A stretch of DNA of 64,000 nucleotides, from NCBI GenBank assembly GCA_001724265.1, contig MEDY01000002.1, forward strand, positions 1 through 64,000. Direction: 5' to 3'. This document shows, piece after piece, positions 25,195-39,600 of this stretch. The translations under genes and the position numbers were made by a program. The stretch is from Rhizaria sp. SCN 62-66 (taxonomy: Eukaryota > Rhizaria, unplaced). The notes beneath the pieces are model-generated. The model made no database searches and was not told the DNA's origin. It saw only the letters and a program-made list of their open reading frames with translations. Each line of letters opens with the position of its first letter. The first letter of the stretch is position 1.

Positions 25195-25294
25195 ACTCGT
25201 GTTGACATAGGTATTGCATTTTTGTTTTAAGCTAAGTTTCTAAGTAAGTCTGTTATGTTTACCAAGCAATGCAAAGTAAACTTTGTTGTGACGT

Positions 25295-28200
25295 TTAAAA
25301 CATATCATCGAGACCCAGTGCGGCCAAGCGCGCACGGTCACTTTGCAGCGCTTGCTCCATCTGACGGCGCTGCTCCTCGCGGCTGTTGCTGCCGCTCACC
25401 GTGCCATTGCTCAAAGCAGTATGGCTCGCATTGCTGCTGTTAAGAGCGTTGCTCGGGTAAGAGAAAGTGTTGGCGTTGCTCGTGTTGACGCTTGTGTTGG
25501 GCTTGTTGCTGTTGTAGACAGCAGCAGCGGTGACCACTGTGTTATAAAAACGAGACGACCGAGGCTGCGGCTGTTGCTGTTGCTGCTGTTGCTGTTGGGA
25601 TAACGCCGAGTACTTGGACTGGGCAAGCGCTCCCTGTTGTGCAGTCATAGCAAGACGAATCCCCGGCGATGTCGGCGCCTTGCTCGAGTAGTTGTGGTGG
25701 CTATTGTAAGTACCCGGCGCGTAAGGGGTGGCGAGTGCGTTGCGAGCACGTGACAGCGACTGCGGCGACAAAAGCCGAATGCTAGTATCAAACGCATTTG
25801 TACTTCCGTCAGAGACACGCACAGCGCCTGCGCTAGCGCTGGTACTTACACCGACAGCATGGTTAGTGTTGCATTCGTTATCAAAGCGCGGGCTCGATTG
25901 AGTTTCGGAGTGTGTGAGTAGTTGCTCTAAGCGACTCGCGTCACGGCTAAGCGTGTCGTTGACCTTGTCCCTCGCCTCTCGTAGCCGCTGCAGCAATAAG
26001 TCACCACTTTCACCATCGCCATTTCCAATAGTTGTGCGGCCACTGTGCGCAGTTACAGTTGCTGTGGTGACTGGCGAGTGACTGAGAACAGTGGGGTGCA
26101 CAGGCTGGCGGCGGAGCGGCGTCGTCAGCGCAGATGCTGAGTACAAAGAGCCGTCTAAGGGGCTTACAGTGCGTTGGTACGTCTGCTGCTTCTGTTGCTG
26201 CTGCTGTTGCTGCTGATGATGACTATGGCCAGCAGCAGCCCAAGGTAGAGCGTGGCTATAAGCAGCAGCTTCCGTCGCACCGGCACCTGCACCTGCGCTT
26301 TCCCTCGCGCTTGCAGTAGAGCCTACTACACTACTATAGACGTGAGGATTTAAGTTCGAGGCGAGCTCCTTGCAGCTGTTAGTGTAGTTGGCGCCGATCG
26401 AGGCCTGCGTGGTCGTGAACACGTGAGCGACAGCACTCGGCGACCGCAACAGCACGTCTGACAGCGGCCTCGGCCTCCCAACGCCGCTATTGCTGCCGCC
26501 GAACAGCTGGAGTCCCTGGTAGTGCGTGGGGGAGGGGTTGCGCTCCCGCTCGCGCTCGAGCTGCTGGTAATACCCCACGGGAGGCGTGGTTGCGGGGGGC
26601 TTGACGAGTGACCCAGCTGCTGAAATCAAGGCCGCGCTAGGAGGCGACGCAGCAGCAACAGCCGCAAAGGCTGGTTGCTGCTGCAGCGGCGACTGAGACA
26701 ACAGGGAAGATTGTGATCCAGCTTGCTGTGGCAGCTGCTGATGTTGCTGATCCTTCGCTTGTTGTTGCTGCTGCAGAAGCTGTAGCTCCAGTAGTTGCCG
26801 CTGTCCCTGCCAATGGTCTTCTATCTCCTGTTGAGCTCGCAACGCGGCCGTCGCAGGCAGAGGCACGGACTCAACATCAAAGCGATCCGTGTTGTTATTC
26901 ACATCGTCGTTGTCGTTTTGCGCAACTCTATCATTAACAAACTCGGCACCTAGCAATGTGTTGTTATTGTTGATATTGACAAGAGTGTTATTATTTATAA
27001 CCGCGGTGACTTCAGGCCAAGCGAGGTTGTTTCGCTCGTCCTCAGCCTCGCTGTAGTATTGTTGCTGCTGCTGCTGCTGCTGCTGCTGAAGGTTCGTATC
27101 GATGTCGTATGCAGCACTGCCGTTGTCACGGCCATCGCCAGTGTCAGCACCGGTCTGCCTCGCATAGTCGGTGTTAGGACTGCCCTCGGCACCCGCAGTT
27201 CCGACTGCGTCGTCGTCGCCACAGAGACTGTGGCTGTTAATGCTGTAGTTGTCCGTGACGGAGCGGATCAACTCACGGTCACTCGGCTTTAAGTACTGGT
27301 CGCTGTTGTTGCCGATGCTGAGGTTGGCGGTGCCGCCACCGAACAAGCTCTCGCCATCACAATCATCGTCGTTGATGACGTTATTATTGTCGCCATCAGC
27401 TATGACCACGCCGGTGTTGGAGTATACGTTAGCGTCAGTCTTAGTGAAATTGTTGTTGTGCATCACAATGCTGCCGAGAGCTCTGAATACACCATTCGTA
27501 GCAACGTCATCTGTAGCATTGTTGTTGTTATTCACACCACTGGTATTGTACTCATCATCGTCGTAGTCGTCAGGCTTGCTGGTTCCGTCCGTGACAAACG
27601 CCTTCGGTCGGTTGGCATTGCCCCTCGCACCACCGACGTTGTTGTCGTCGTTCGTGCAGTCCGAGTTCTGGCTGTGGTCCTCCTCCTCCCACATCGAGTA
27701 GTCGACGTGCGCGGTGGCGGCGGCGTCGGCGGCGGCGACTGCGGCGGCGTGCGCGCGCTCGCTGAGGCGCAACCGCTGCACAGCAACGCGCGTGCGGGGC
27801 CGTTTGCTGTGGACAATAGTCGCATTGACGTGGTTTTGAGTCGTGATCGCGTTGTCCTTCTCAATGTTGTCGTCGTTTTCATCCTCGTTAGAATCACCCT
27901 CAGTAGCATCGTTGTAGTTGTAGTGATGGGTGTCATACTCGGCGTTGTCATCACCGTAAACATCACCTCCCTCGTTGTTCTCACTACGATCATCGTACAC
28001 AGTATCGTGAACGAACCCAGTTTCTATCTTAACTGGAGCCGAGCTAGTAACCGGTGGCCTGCCACGACCGTTATTCAGAGGCCGCTCCTGCGCCTTCTTA
28101 TCCAGATTAACGCTAGCGTTCACACCCATATTCTCAGAGACAGTGTCGTCGTTGCTCCGGGCGCCTACGTTGTCTTCAGCGAGGGATACTGAGGTCGGGA

Positions 28201-31200
28201 CAGCAACGGGGGCAGGAGCAGTAGCCGTGACGGTCGCCGTCGTCGGCCGCCGATGACTGCAACCAGCGCGAACACTCACGCTGACGCCAGATCCGTTATT
28301 GTTAGCGGCGGCAGCAGGCGCGACACTGGCGCTGACGGCACCAACACTCGGTCTATTGTGCTGGCTCTGACTGTAGGCATGCGCGCTGTGTCCGTGACCA
28401 CCGTGGCCGGGCCTGTTGCTCTGCTTGGTGCTATGCTGGGGAGCAGCGAGCGCCGTATTAGCTGTGGTGGCTTGGCCACTTGGCATCGCATCACTCGCCC
28501 GCGACTTGGAAGTCGCGCTCGAGCTAGAGCCGCTTCGAGTGTTGGTGTTGTTCGTGTACACATCGTCGTCTAGGTCGTTGATGACGTCGTCGTTAGCGTC
28601 GCGGATCGTGAACAACAAACGAGCGCCGCAGACCGCGCACTCAGTCTTGCTCTCGCTGCCGTCGGAGATGCCGCTGAAGGCGTAGGTGCTGTTGGTGGTG
28701 TTGAAGTTCGAGTTGTGGTGGTTACACACACTGCAGTTCTCACTGAATCCACCACCGCTAGGCAGAAGCGGTCCAGAACTGACAGTAGCAGCGTCAATGA
28801 CATCCGAGTCGCCGGTGTTCGCGTTGACGCCAGCGTTAGTGGTGCTGCTGGCCCTAGCGTGGCTCGCGACAGTCAGAGGCCGCTGCTTCACAGCTCCAGA
28901 GCGTTTCCTGTCAGAACCCATGCGCTCATGCTGTTGTTGCGCCATTGAAGTCGAACCGCCACTGCTGACGATGATGCCGCCGAGAGCTGAGCCATACGTA
29001 CTGCTGCTAGACTTGAGCAAACGCTTCAGTCTACCGTCCCCGCTGCCGTTAGCAGTACTAGCGTTGCGGGATGCAGTTGCGTCGTCAGTGTCGGTGTGAG
29101 GGGAGCTGAGAGCGAAGTCGACACTGCGCCGGCCGCCGATAGTCCGCTTCGCAACAAGCTCGCTCGTTGCGTGGGTCTTGTCACAACGGCTCCTGTTCTT
29201 CACTATGTCGTTGTTATACGCGACCGCTTTTTCGTCAATCTTGCCGAAGTTGCCGTACGTGTCACTGTAGATCTGATCAGTCTCAGTGATAACGTCGTTG
29301 AAGTTATCAGCCACTTCCTCACCCTCGTTCTCAGTGAAGTCATCATCACCAAACAAGCGCGCCACATTCGCGTTGCCACTCGCCGCCACAGTGTTCGCGT
29401 CGGTGTGCTTGTGCGACAGAGGGGAGCGGCGCCGCTGGATCGGTGACGACGACGGACGCTTGTTGAGCTTGCTTCCGCCCACGTTGACACTGGCGGCGCT
29501 CGTGAAAGTCGCAACGGTGACAGCTCCAGCGGTCGGGCTCGCAGCGCCAGTGTCGATGAAGCTAGGCACGTTGTTATACACATCGCTGGCATCCGTCTGA
29601 GGAGCAGCGACGCCGGGATTGTTGCTGAAATCGTTGTCGTGGTCGCCAATGTTACCAGAGCCGTTGTTGTAGGTTTGAGCAGCAACAGCAGCAGTACCGT
29701 CAGTAGTCGCAAACACATTGGAGCTCGCAAGGGCGTCCGTCTCAGTCTCGGGCTCAGCCCCAACGTCGGCGTCGCTGCGACTGTGGTGCTGATGACTGGC
29801 CGCATCGTATCCAGAGCCAGCCGCAGGCGCAGTGACACTGACGTCGTTCGAGCTCATGAGATTGTTCGCATCAGCGCTGTTGTCATTGCTGCTGTTGACG
29901 CCGGCGTTGTCAGCGTTCGTGTTTGGAAAAATAGGCCGGCGCAGCGGCTGCGACTGCGGATGGGCTGACCGGGGGCTCGGCGCTGCGCGGCGCCAGTGCA
30001 CTTTGCCCTTACTGGTACCTGTGTCTGCGCCAGTACTTGTGCCGTCACGAGCACCAGAAGGACGCACACGACTAGTGATGAGACTGAGATTGTCTACAGT
30101 CGAACTTCCGCTAGCGGTGTTGCCATCTTTGCCATTCTGAATGGAGACACGGTCACCCTTATAGTGTGCCGTTGCAGCAGCGGTAGTTGGCCTCTGGTGC
30201 TTGTGACGGTGTTGGGCCACGTGGCGTTGCTGCTGCGCGGCGTTAGCAAAGTTGTCGATGTGGCAGCTATCGTAGTACGCGTTGATGTGAGAGTAGTTGC
30301 CATCATTGACAACCGCATCGATGTGATCGCCGCCTTGGTTGTTGTTTTGATTATACGAGTAGATGTGTTCATAGTCATCATCCCCGTCCCCTTCACCGTC
30401 GTAGTCGCTCGCACCAAGACCAAGAGCATCTGCTTCATCAGCATTATCATGATTATCGTTCTTCTTGTTGTAGTACTGAACATGGACGACACCACTCTGA
30501 CCACGAATGTGACCGTGAGCAGCAGCGGCGGGGCGACTGCGCGCATGCGAGTGACTGTGAGCGGCGTTATACTGACTGTGGGCGCGCACGTGGCGGCCGT
30601 GAGCACCGCGCTGGCTGTGGGCAACGCCGGACTCACGATCGTTGCCGTAGGTTAAGCCGCATCCGTCGCCGTTGTCACCGTCATCATCATCATGCTCACA
30701 GACACCGTCGTAGTCGTAAGTGTCGTCGTTATTACCGTCGAGGTTATCATTGCTTTCGAGATTGTACGCATCGCCGTTGTTGCGCTCGCTTGTGATGTCG
30801 TGGCAGTACAGCGCAGCCTGCGCCTTCCGGGTCGCAGTCGCAACCACCAGAGCGGTCACTGAGGCTGCTCCTTTCCGGGCCTTCTTGTCGCGGTGATGCG
30901 CAGCGACAATACCAGCACTGTCGCTACCGCCACCGGAGCCAGCGGCAAAGTCCATGCCGGAACCAGAGCCGGCCGAGCCCGAGCCATACACGGTGTTTGT
31001 GGCGCTGTCGGAGACTGTGAGGGCGCTCGTGCTGTTGTTGGTGTAGGTGTTCGATAATGATGACATAAGCTGCGGTTCACGGAGAGAACTCGCACTGGCT
31101 TCGCTGCGAACATACACCAGCCCGCCGCCAATAGCGTTGCTGCCTCTATCACCAACACTTCGAGCGTTGATGTCACCGTTATCGTCGTCCTTGTTGCCAT

Positions 31201-33527
31201 CATCCCTGTTGGCAACCGTATTGTCGCGATTGTTCATAGCCTGGAGCTGCTGATGTTGCTGCTTTTGCAGCTGCTGCAGCTGCTTACGCTCCGCCCTGAA
31301 CTGCAGCCGGAGCCGCTCGCGGCTGCTCGCGACGGCAGTGCCGTCAGCGGTACTCTCGACACCGCCAGTCAGACTCGGATTGTCGCCGTAGTCGCCAGTC
31401 AAGCTCTTGTCATTCGCGTGAATGTTGGAGCTGACCTTGGCCGTCGTGGGCCGGTTCGCGTTGGCCTTGTTGGCCGTGCGCGACTGCGACCGCGACTGCG
31501 GCTGCTGCTGCGTCATAAGTGTGAGCGAAGGCTTGGTCGTTTGCGGGCGCATCAAGCGCTTCGACTGCTGCTGCTGTTGCTGGTGCTGCAGCTGCGGTTG
31601 CTCCTGCTGTTGCAGCTGCAGCAGCTGCTGTTGAGCGTTGTTCAACCCCGGGTGATTGAACGATTGCGACATCGACTGTGAGTGCGACTGCGTAAATGAC
31701 TGCGACTCCGCGCGCGAGTGCGAGCGCGTTTGCGACGCGGGGCTCTCGGTCCGCACCACCTGACTGTGGGCAGCAGCAACATGCAAGTGATTGGAGGCGG
31801 ACGAGGCTGCAACTTCGCCTGCAGGCGAGTGACTGTGAGCGAGCAAGTGACCGTGGGCAGCGATTGCGGCAGCGGCTGAAAATGACGCCGGTGTAATAAA
31901 GGCGCTGTTGTTTCTTTTGTGAAGCTGCTGCTGCTGCTGCTGTTGCTTGTCAAGATGCTTGGCTAGGGAGCGAGACTGTGATAGCGTGTTTGTGGGCGAC
32001 TGCAGTTGGCCTTGTTGTTGTTGCGCTTGTTTTGACGTTGATGACGTCGCCGATGTGGCAGACACAACCGACCGAGCCCCAACAGCAGCGGCGGCCGCAG
32101 CGGCAGAGGCACATGCAGACGCGGAGGCAACTGAGGCGGCGACGACGGCTGAGGCGTCTAGTTCGTCGACAATGAGCAGTCGGTCGCCTTCCGCTTCAAG
32201 CCGACCGTCATCTGCTGCGAGAGCGCCATCCAGCCGCCCCCCAGCCGCTTTAAGCTGCATTTGGAGGCCCCAGTCGTTGTCCTTGTTGTTCGTCACGACG
32301 ACAATGTTGCTAGAGTCAGTCGTGACGTCAGGAATACCGCTGTTGTTCGCGATAGCGTTGTCACTCGTGAACGATTCATACGCATATGACATGTCATTTG
32401 CATTGCCGTGACCAAAGCTGCTGCCGTTCGCACCGTTGTGGCGGTGAGTTTGGCTGCGGCTGTGCGTGCGGCTGTGCGGGTGGTTGCGGCTGTGGCTACG
32501 GCTGCGATTTTGAGCACGGATATAAGGCTGATGTGATTGTTCAAGCGTCTGCGCCTGATTTTGAGGTTGCTGGTCATTAGACTGCATGCCGTCACTCTCG
32601 AGGTGACCGTTGATGTTGTTGTTGTCGTCGACGAACAGCTGCTGCTTTTGCAAACCATCAAGACCATTCGCGTCATACTGATAATTGCTCCCATTTACGT
32701 TGCCAATGCTCACGTTATTGTAGTGCTGCGGCGAAGGGAATAGATCAGGTAATTGACCGTGGGCAGCATACTTAGTTCCCCAATCAGCACTGCTTTGTAA
32801 GACCTGCTGCTGCTGCTGCTGCAGCTGTTCACTGTCACCGTTGAGTTGCTGCTCGGGCTGATTCATTTGCTGCTGCTGTTGTTGCAGCAAATGCGACTGC
32901 GAGAGTGACTGTGAGGAGTGAAGCGTTTGCTGCGACTGGGGCCTTGACAGTGACGGCGACTGCGATTGTTGTGAGAACAGCAAGTGCTGTTGTTGCTGCT
33001 GCTGAAGCTGAAGCAGAGCAAGCTGTTGTTGTTGCTGTTGCAAAAATAGCGCATGCAGTTGTTGTTGTTGCTGATCGTTGTCGAGCGAATCCAACGATAC
33101 CTGCTGGAGCTGCTGTTGTTGCTGTTGCTGCAAAAGCTGCTGTTGCTGTAGCACCAGTTGCTGTTGCTGATAGAGCATGTTCTGAAGCTGTTGCTGCTCA
33201 AAGGAATCACTACTATGCAGCTGCTGCTGCTGTGCGAGCAACATTTGTTGCAGTCTTTGCTCCTCTGAGAGCAATTGCAGCTGAAGTTGCTGGCGCTGCT
33301 GCTCAACGTCGGAGTGCCGAACATTGGCTTCCATTGCAGCTCCCATGTCACCCGTAATGATGGTGTTGATAGGATTCGTCATCATGAGCGGAACACCACC
33401 ATTCACTGATGCGTGAGCGTTGTTGGAATCCGCGTTGCTGTTTGTGTTATACGGCGAAATACTGTACTGGGCGGTAATCGCCGTATTATCAATTGGATAT
33501 GTGCTAGGCGGACTCGGGCCATGCAAC

Positions 33528-33602
<75 letters not shown>

Positions 33603-36600
33603 GTTGTTGTTGTTGTTGCTGCTGCTGCTGCTGTGCCTGGAGCTGCATCATCAACTGCTGCTGCCCATTGAAGTCGCTGCTCGCGTAGGGACTTGAGCTG
33701 TCAGCGTATGCACCTCCCTGCTGGTGCCCAAACGAGTCGGCTTGGCTGTGCGCAAGGCTATTCTGATGCTGCTGCTGCAGGTAGAGTTGCTGTTGCTGCC
33801 AGTGATAATCGCTGCTGCTGTTCGCGCCCTCAGCCGACAGCTGCAGAGGTTGCTGCTGCGGGAACTGCTGCTCGTAGTCGTTCACTGGGCTGGCGTAGTC
33901 ACGGTCGCCTTCGTTAGGGTCGACGTAAACAACGTCGGTATTCGTGTTCGCGTTCAAGTTGGTGTTGAAGTCAACGTTGTTATCTCCGCCATCAGCGTCA
34001 GGGTTTGAGTTGGCATTCTCTGCGGAATTGCTGTAGCTGCCGGTACGCGCAACGTCGCCGCTAAAAATGCGCTCGTTGGTGGCATCGCGGATAAACATCG
34101 CCTCAAACAGTGCGTCGTCATCGTAGTCAATCAGAGCGAGCGGCTGCTGCTGCACTGAGTCTCCGCCTTCACTGTCGGTCACAGCGACACTCGCAATCAT
34201 GCTAAACTGGCGATCATTGCCGTTGTAGCTGTTGCTCTTAGCCGTTCCATAATTAGCAATGTTATTGTTGGTAAGTAAAGACACCTGCTGCGGGCTGATG
34301 TCGACGGGCGACTTCGTGAAGTGGCCGTCAATTAGCTCAACACCGTAACTTTCGTTGCTGACAGCAAGACACGCCTGGAGGTTGTTCTCAGTAGCGACAA
34401 TGCTCACATTAGTCTCATATCCGGTTTGAGCGCAATTCTGAACAGACGCGGTTGATGCAACAACTGCTGCCGTTGCCCCAAGACGGGGGTTCTTGCTGTA
34501 CACTTGCTGCGGCAGCAGAGGGTAGTTATGCACTAGAACGAGCAGCGAGAGATCCTCCCTGTCGTCACACAGCTTGCGACCGTGGGCGCTGGGACTGCGA
34601 GCCACGGACATCGCGCTGTTGACCCGGCCCTGGGCGGCGTTGTTCGAGGGCCGTGGCCGCGCGCTGCCAATGCGAGCCATGCCTGTCGTGATTGTGTTGG
34701 CGTTGGCAGTCATGTCCGTGCTCGTGTTGCGAGTGGTAATGGACCGATAGTCAGAGTCCTCGTCGTCGTCGTCGTCATCGTTGTCGTTCTCACAGTCACA
34801 AGGGTCGTCTTCATAGTCATCGTATTCATGTGCGGTGACAGCAGTGCCAGGTTGACTACTGTTGCTGCTGCTAAGGTGGCTGTGAGCCGGATCAGCAATG
34901 TCAACGACAGGGGTAAGTGAGTCAATGAAGTTGAGTCCACCCAATACGTTCGGAACAGAGACAACAACAACAGCAGTATCCGGCGCACGCTGGTTCGACT
35001 TGGCGTTAAGCTTCGACTTTGCTGCGGCGGGAAGCTTAGACTTGGGGAGACGAAGCGAGGCCAATTGCGCCGCAGCAATAGCACCGATAGCGGACGACAG
35101 CCCGCTCATCTGCACGCGTCCCCCACAGCTATTCGCAAAGAGACAGAGAGTGTGCGGGGCACCAATCGGCGGAGGCAGCGCCACCGCCGCCAGGGCGGCA
35201 CGGGAGACACGGCTGCTCACGGTCACTTGGCCGCTGCTTACGGTCGCGACCGAAGGGTTATACGCAATCACAGGAAACATGTTCGCATTCACGCTAGTAT
35301 CGCTAGTGACAGGAGCAATTGCGACTGGTGACGGCGCGGTGAGAACAAAACCAACGCTCGCATTCTGGCGTACATCGTTCGTATTCAGAGGCACAACTGC
35401 ACTATCACTAGCCTCAATGGCATGGTTAGGGCTCAGCACAACTGAGTTCTGACTATTGTCGTAGCTATTTGTTTGCAAGTGAGATGGAGATGCTCCCTGT
35501 GTCGACGATGCAAGCATAACGGGATAAGTGAGCGGGTTCCCAGCAAGAGCAGCAGCAGCGTTGATGACCACGCTTTCCTGAGGGTGCTGACACAGCTGCT
35601 CCATAACTAAGTTCGCAACATCACTGGTACAGCAAGCGGCAGCCCGGCTTGGAGCTGCCACATCATCGGTAGTGTTCTTGTTGCTATCGTTGGCATAAAG
35701 GCTTTTGTCCTCGTTAACGTGATTCTTGTTGTTTACCACAATGGCGAGCTCCGTTGTGATCGCATGCGCCCGCGCCGCCGCCGCCACGGCACTCACGGCT
35801 GCTGCAGCCGCCACGCGGGCCTGCGGCAGCAGCGCCGGCGCGCTCAGTGGCAAGGGCTCGCCAGTGAACCCGGTGACCGTGGCGCGCCAGTGGGGACGCG
35901 CGACTGCCAGGGCGACGCCAGTGGCTGCTCCTGCCAGAGCGGTCATCGCGAGGCGGGCCTGTGCGACAAGACCAAACATCGAGAGCGACAGCAGCGGATG
36001 CGCAGCAGTTGCCACAGTCCCTGGAGACGGCGGCTTGGCCATCCCCGGCTCTGCCTCTGCCTCCGAAGATAAAGCAAGCTTGTCGCGAACAAACTGAGAA
36101 CACGATGAGGCAGCGGCAGCGGGAGCAATATTGACAATTGCTGTCCTAAGGGGCGACTGCAGGCCTTGGCTGATGCCATCTAGCGCCGTCATGATGCCAC
36201 CTAAGTCCGCAGCAGGATCGTTCTGGGCGAACGAGAGCGCTGTTGCGATAGGTGACACCACAGCGGCAGTCTTCGTCGGTTCTCCAACAAGTAATGTAGA
36301 GTGGCTGGAGGAAGTCTGAGGCGTCGTGCGAGCCGCGTCCAGAGTCGACTTGACACGGGCCCAGAGACGCTGAAGCATCGGGTGCTGCTGTTGCCTCTGC
36401 TGCAACAAGACTGCAAGCCGCTGCTGCTTCTTCAGTGCGCTACGCTCGGATTCAAAGTTGCTGACAGTGCTTGCGCTGCTGCAGAGACTGTCCTCATCAC
36501 TAACATCAACATTTGCATCAACGTCCACGGTATCATTGCCGCCCACACCGCTGTTGTCAAGTGCGTCTGCAGCTGCAAGTATCGTGGCCGACGCAGGCAT

Positions 36601-39600
36601 CAACGCGGCCAGTACTGCAGCCGGAAGCATTGGAGAGCTGCGCATCACAGTCACCCACGACGACTCGTCGCGATCGTCGCCACGGACGATCTCGCAGTCA
36701 AAGTCGTACGTGGCGCTTTCGTAGTGACTAAGGTTGTGGCTCGCGTTCGCAGTGTTCGTCTCATTGTTCGCGTTGCTGCTGCTGCTGGTGACGTCGCCAA
36801 AGCCAGCGTTGTTGTCGGGCTCAGAGGCGTCAAGCGAGTACTCGGAGTCACTAGTAGCAGCATCAGCAGTCACGTGCTCCCATCCGTTGTCAAGCGGGCT
36901 ATCAGCCCCGGAAGTCTTTGCCTTTAAATCGTCAAGGCGAGGAGTCGTCTGAGTGTACATGTGTAGATGTCCAGTGTAAGTATCGGTCTCACCAAAAGCA
37001 CCCGCAGTCATGAGCCCCCGGACGCTCATCTTCACGCTGAGAGAGCTGCTTTGGCCATAGCTAGCCTCAGTCGCCCCTTGCGGCTGAGGATGTGGCTGCG
37101 ACTTTGAGACAAGAGCTGCAGTGGCCGCGGCGCGGCTTGACAAGTCTGCGGTGAGCAGTGCGCGCGCGTAGTTGCGCAGCGCTACAGGAACCGTTGGGCC
37201 GCACACAGCAGAGACCAAACGCTGCACGCAACCAGAGAGAGACATCGGTTCAGCAGGGGAGTCCTCGCTGGCGTCACAGCTGCCGAAGGCAGCAGTGACC
37301 GCAGTTAGGATGAAGGTGGTAAACGAGCTGTCACTCGCACTAATGCTCATAAAGCTGTTGCTCGAATTGCTTGCCATCGCAACGGTCGCGGCCGCGGTCG
37401 CAGCATGCAACGCAATACGGCGCAATGCAGCCGAGACTACCAACACGCACGCGCGGACACGCTTGAGTAGTAGCTTGGACATATCGCGTGCAAAACGAAT
37501 GCTTGTGTCAGAAGTGATGCGCTCGATGATGTTCGTCACAAGTAGCAGTTCAGTCGGAGCAAGAGCAGCGCCGATTTCAACATTGAGGTCGCACGAAAGT
37601 CCGTTATAGCTGCCACTATAGCTCAGAGGAGTCGGACAAAGCAAACCATTGCTAGGGCTCATGTTGCTGTTCGTGGTCGTGGCAGTGGGAAGAGCCGGAG
37701 CTGTGAATGCCGCCAGCGGAATGTTTGCACAGAGCCGGTCAGCAAACGACGCCAGCGCAAACACCACGGGGTCAGCCTTGCGATAGGCCGTGCGCTTCCC
37801 GATTGCATGCGCGAGCGGGGTCAAGTCCAATAACTCAGACAAAACAGTCATATTGTCGAGTAACACGGACGCGAGCGCAGTGTTATGAGCAGGAAGCGCA
37901 GACACGGTCAGGGTATTCCTACTCAGAGTCCCAGTCACATCCGAGCGACAGTGTGCGACAACAGGGACATGCTTCCCAGTCATGCCGTTAGTGCATGAGC
38001 CACCCTTGTAGGTGTTGCTCGTGCCAGCGCTAACAACCTGTTCTAAGCCAGCATAGCGCATAATCAGACCGTCGGCGCTGCTGAAGGTGCTTAAATTGGA
38101 AGTAGCTGGAGTCGACGGCAGCCACGCGTAGCCACGGTCCCCGTCTTCACCGGCAAGAGCGGAGACCGTGCCTGTGAGTGCCGGGCCTGGCGCGGCAGCT
38201 ACAAAGCGCGCGCGAGTCGCTGCGGCGGCCAACACGCCGTTAGAGGGAGCTGTAAGCGTCGACGAGGACGAGAATGGGACGGAGCTGCTAAAGCTGTTCT
38301 CATTGGCGTAAACAATCATATAGTCGCTACCACGATTGCTTGAGTTCTGATTGAGCGCATTGTTCGCAGCTGTGGCGATTGCTGCGGTAACGGCAGCGGA
38401 GGCCGCTGCAGCACCCGCAGTTGCGTCCGATGTGCTCATACGGATGTTGCGACTGTTCGCGCTGTTGTTAGCGTAATAGAGCGACTGCGAGTAGCCTAAG
38501 GGGCGGAGCACTAAAGGTCCCCAAGAGCCGACAGCAGCCGAGGCTGTTGCAAACAAGGGCAGCAACACTGCAGCTGAGATGACTGAGGATGTGGAAACTG
38601 TGATCGGCGACAAAGCAAGGGTCCGGGAGCCGTCAACTAAGGACATGTTCGGAGGAACCGTCTTGAGTCGAGGGAAACACAGCCGGTTGCTGTGACGACT
38701 GCCGATGGCGCTATTTTCACGAAGACAAGCTGCGATAAAAGAGTCGGCTGTGATACACTCAGATACATTCTTATCATTCATCGCATTCGTGCTGAGCGTG
38801 AGATATACTCGGGACTCGGCGTCACTGCAAGCCACCATGCGCTCAATAGCAGGCGCGACTAGAGTGCGAATGACCGTGAGCAGCTTCACAGAAAGCATCA
38901 CGGACGGCGGCAGCGTGTATCCGGGCACATCAACACGGCCCTGCTCGCAATCACTCGCGCCTGTGACAACGCGTGCACGGGGGGTAATGCCGTCGCAGTC
39001 AACCGCAGGGCTGCTAGTGCCGGATTGAGCAGAAGATGAAACTGCGTTAGCGAGCGCTGCAAGCGACGCTGGCACAACTGAGACTGTCGTTGACACGATC
39101 TCCGCCGCCGCCAGCACCACGTTGGCAGCATCAGCCACAAGGGTGCGTGAGTCCAAGCCCAGGATATCGGACGCACTCGCATGATCGCTATCGTTCAGCT
39201 TCATCGTGCCGTAGAACAGAGCCCAAAGCGACTCGGCAGGGCCGATGCAGGCTAGCAGCCGTGCAATCGCACTCCTAGCACGCCACCCGTTCCTAAGATC
39301 GTAGTTAGCGGACGGGTTATCGGTTGCAAGTGCTGCAGTGAGCGCGGTGACCGCGGGCGAAAGCACTGACTGAGTGTACGCTGAGAGCGCGTTCACAGTG
39401 GCCGTGACCGTGGGCAAACTAGCACTAGTGGTGACCGTGAGCAGTGCGTGCTGCATTACGCCCCATAGTGCCAACGACAAGGATCGGAGTTTGCGAGCCC
39501 TGCGCACGGTCACTTTGTGGTCGTCGGCGGCCAGCGCAACGGCGCCCTTCGCAGCGGGTGGCAACAAGAGCATCGGCGACGACGAGGAAACGGACGAGTT

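Larger units (their letters stand above)
24984..25294. other. Convergent 3' UTR spacer with opposed poly(A) signals
   Basis: The 311 nt separate the stops of Canopy (+) and the giant gene (-). AATAAA at 25189-25194 (+) lies 206 nt after the Canopy stop. TTTATT at 25027-25032, which is AATAAA on the minus strand, lies 263 nt after the giant-gene stop. Used together, the two mRNAs would overlap at their 3' ends. Confidence 0.5.

Noticed and set aside
33526-33600. A poly-asparagine tract and short tail ending the upstream half of the giant gene
   Set aside because: It is the out-of-frame reading of a CAA poly-Q run. The following residues look random, while the alternative frame opens into a long sensible protein.
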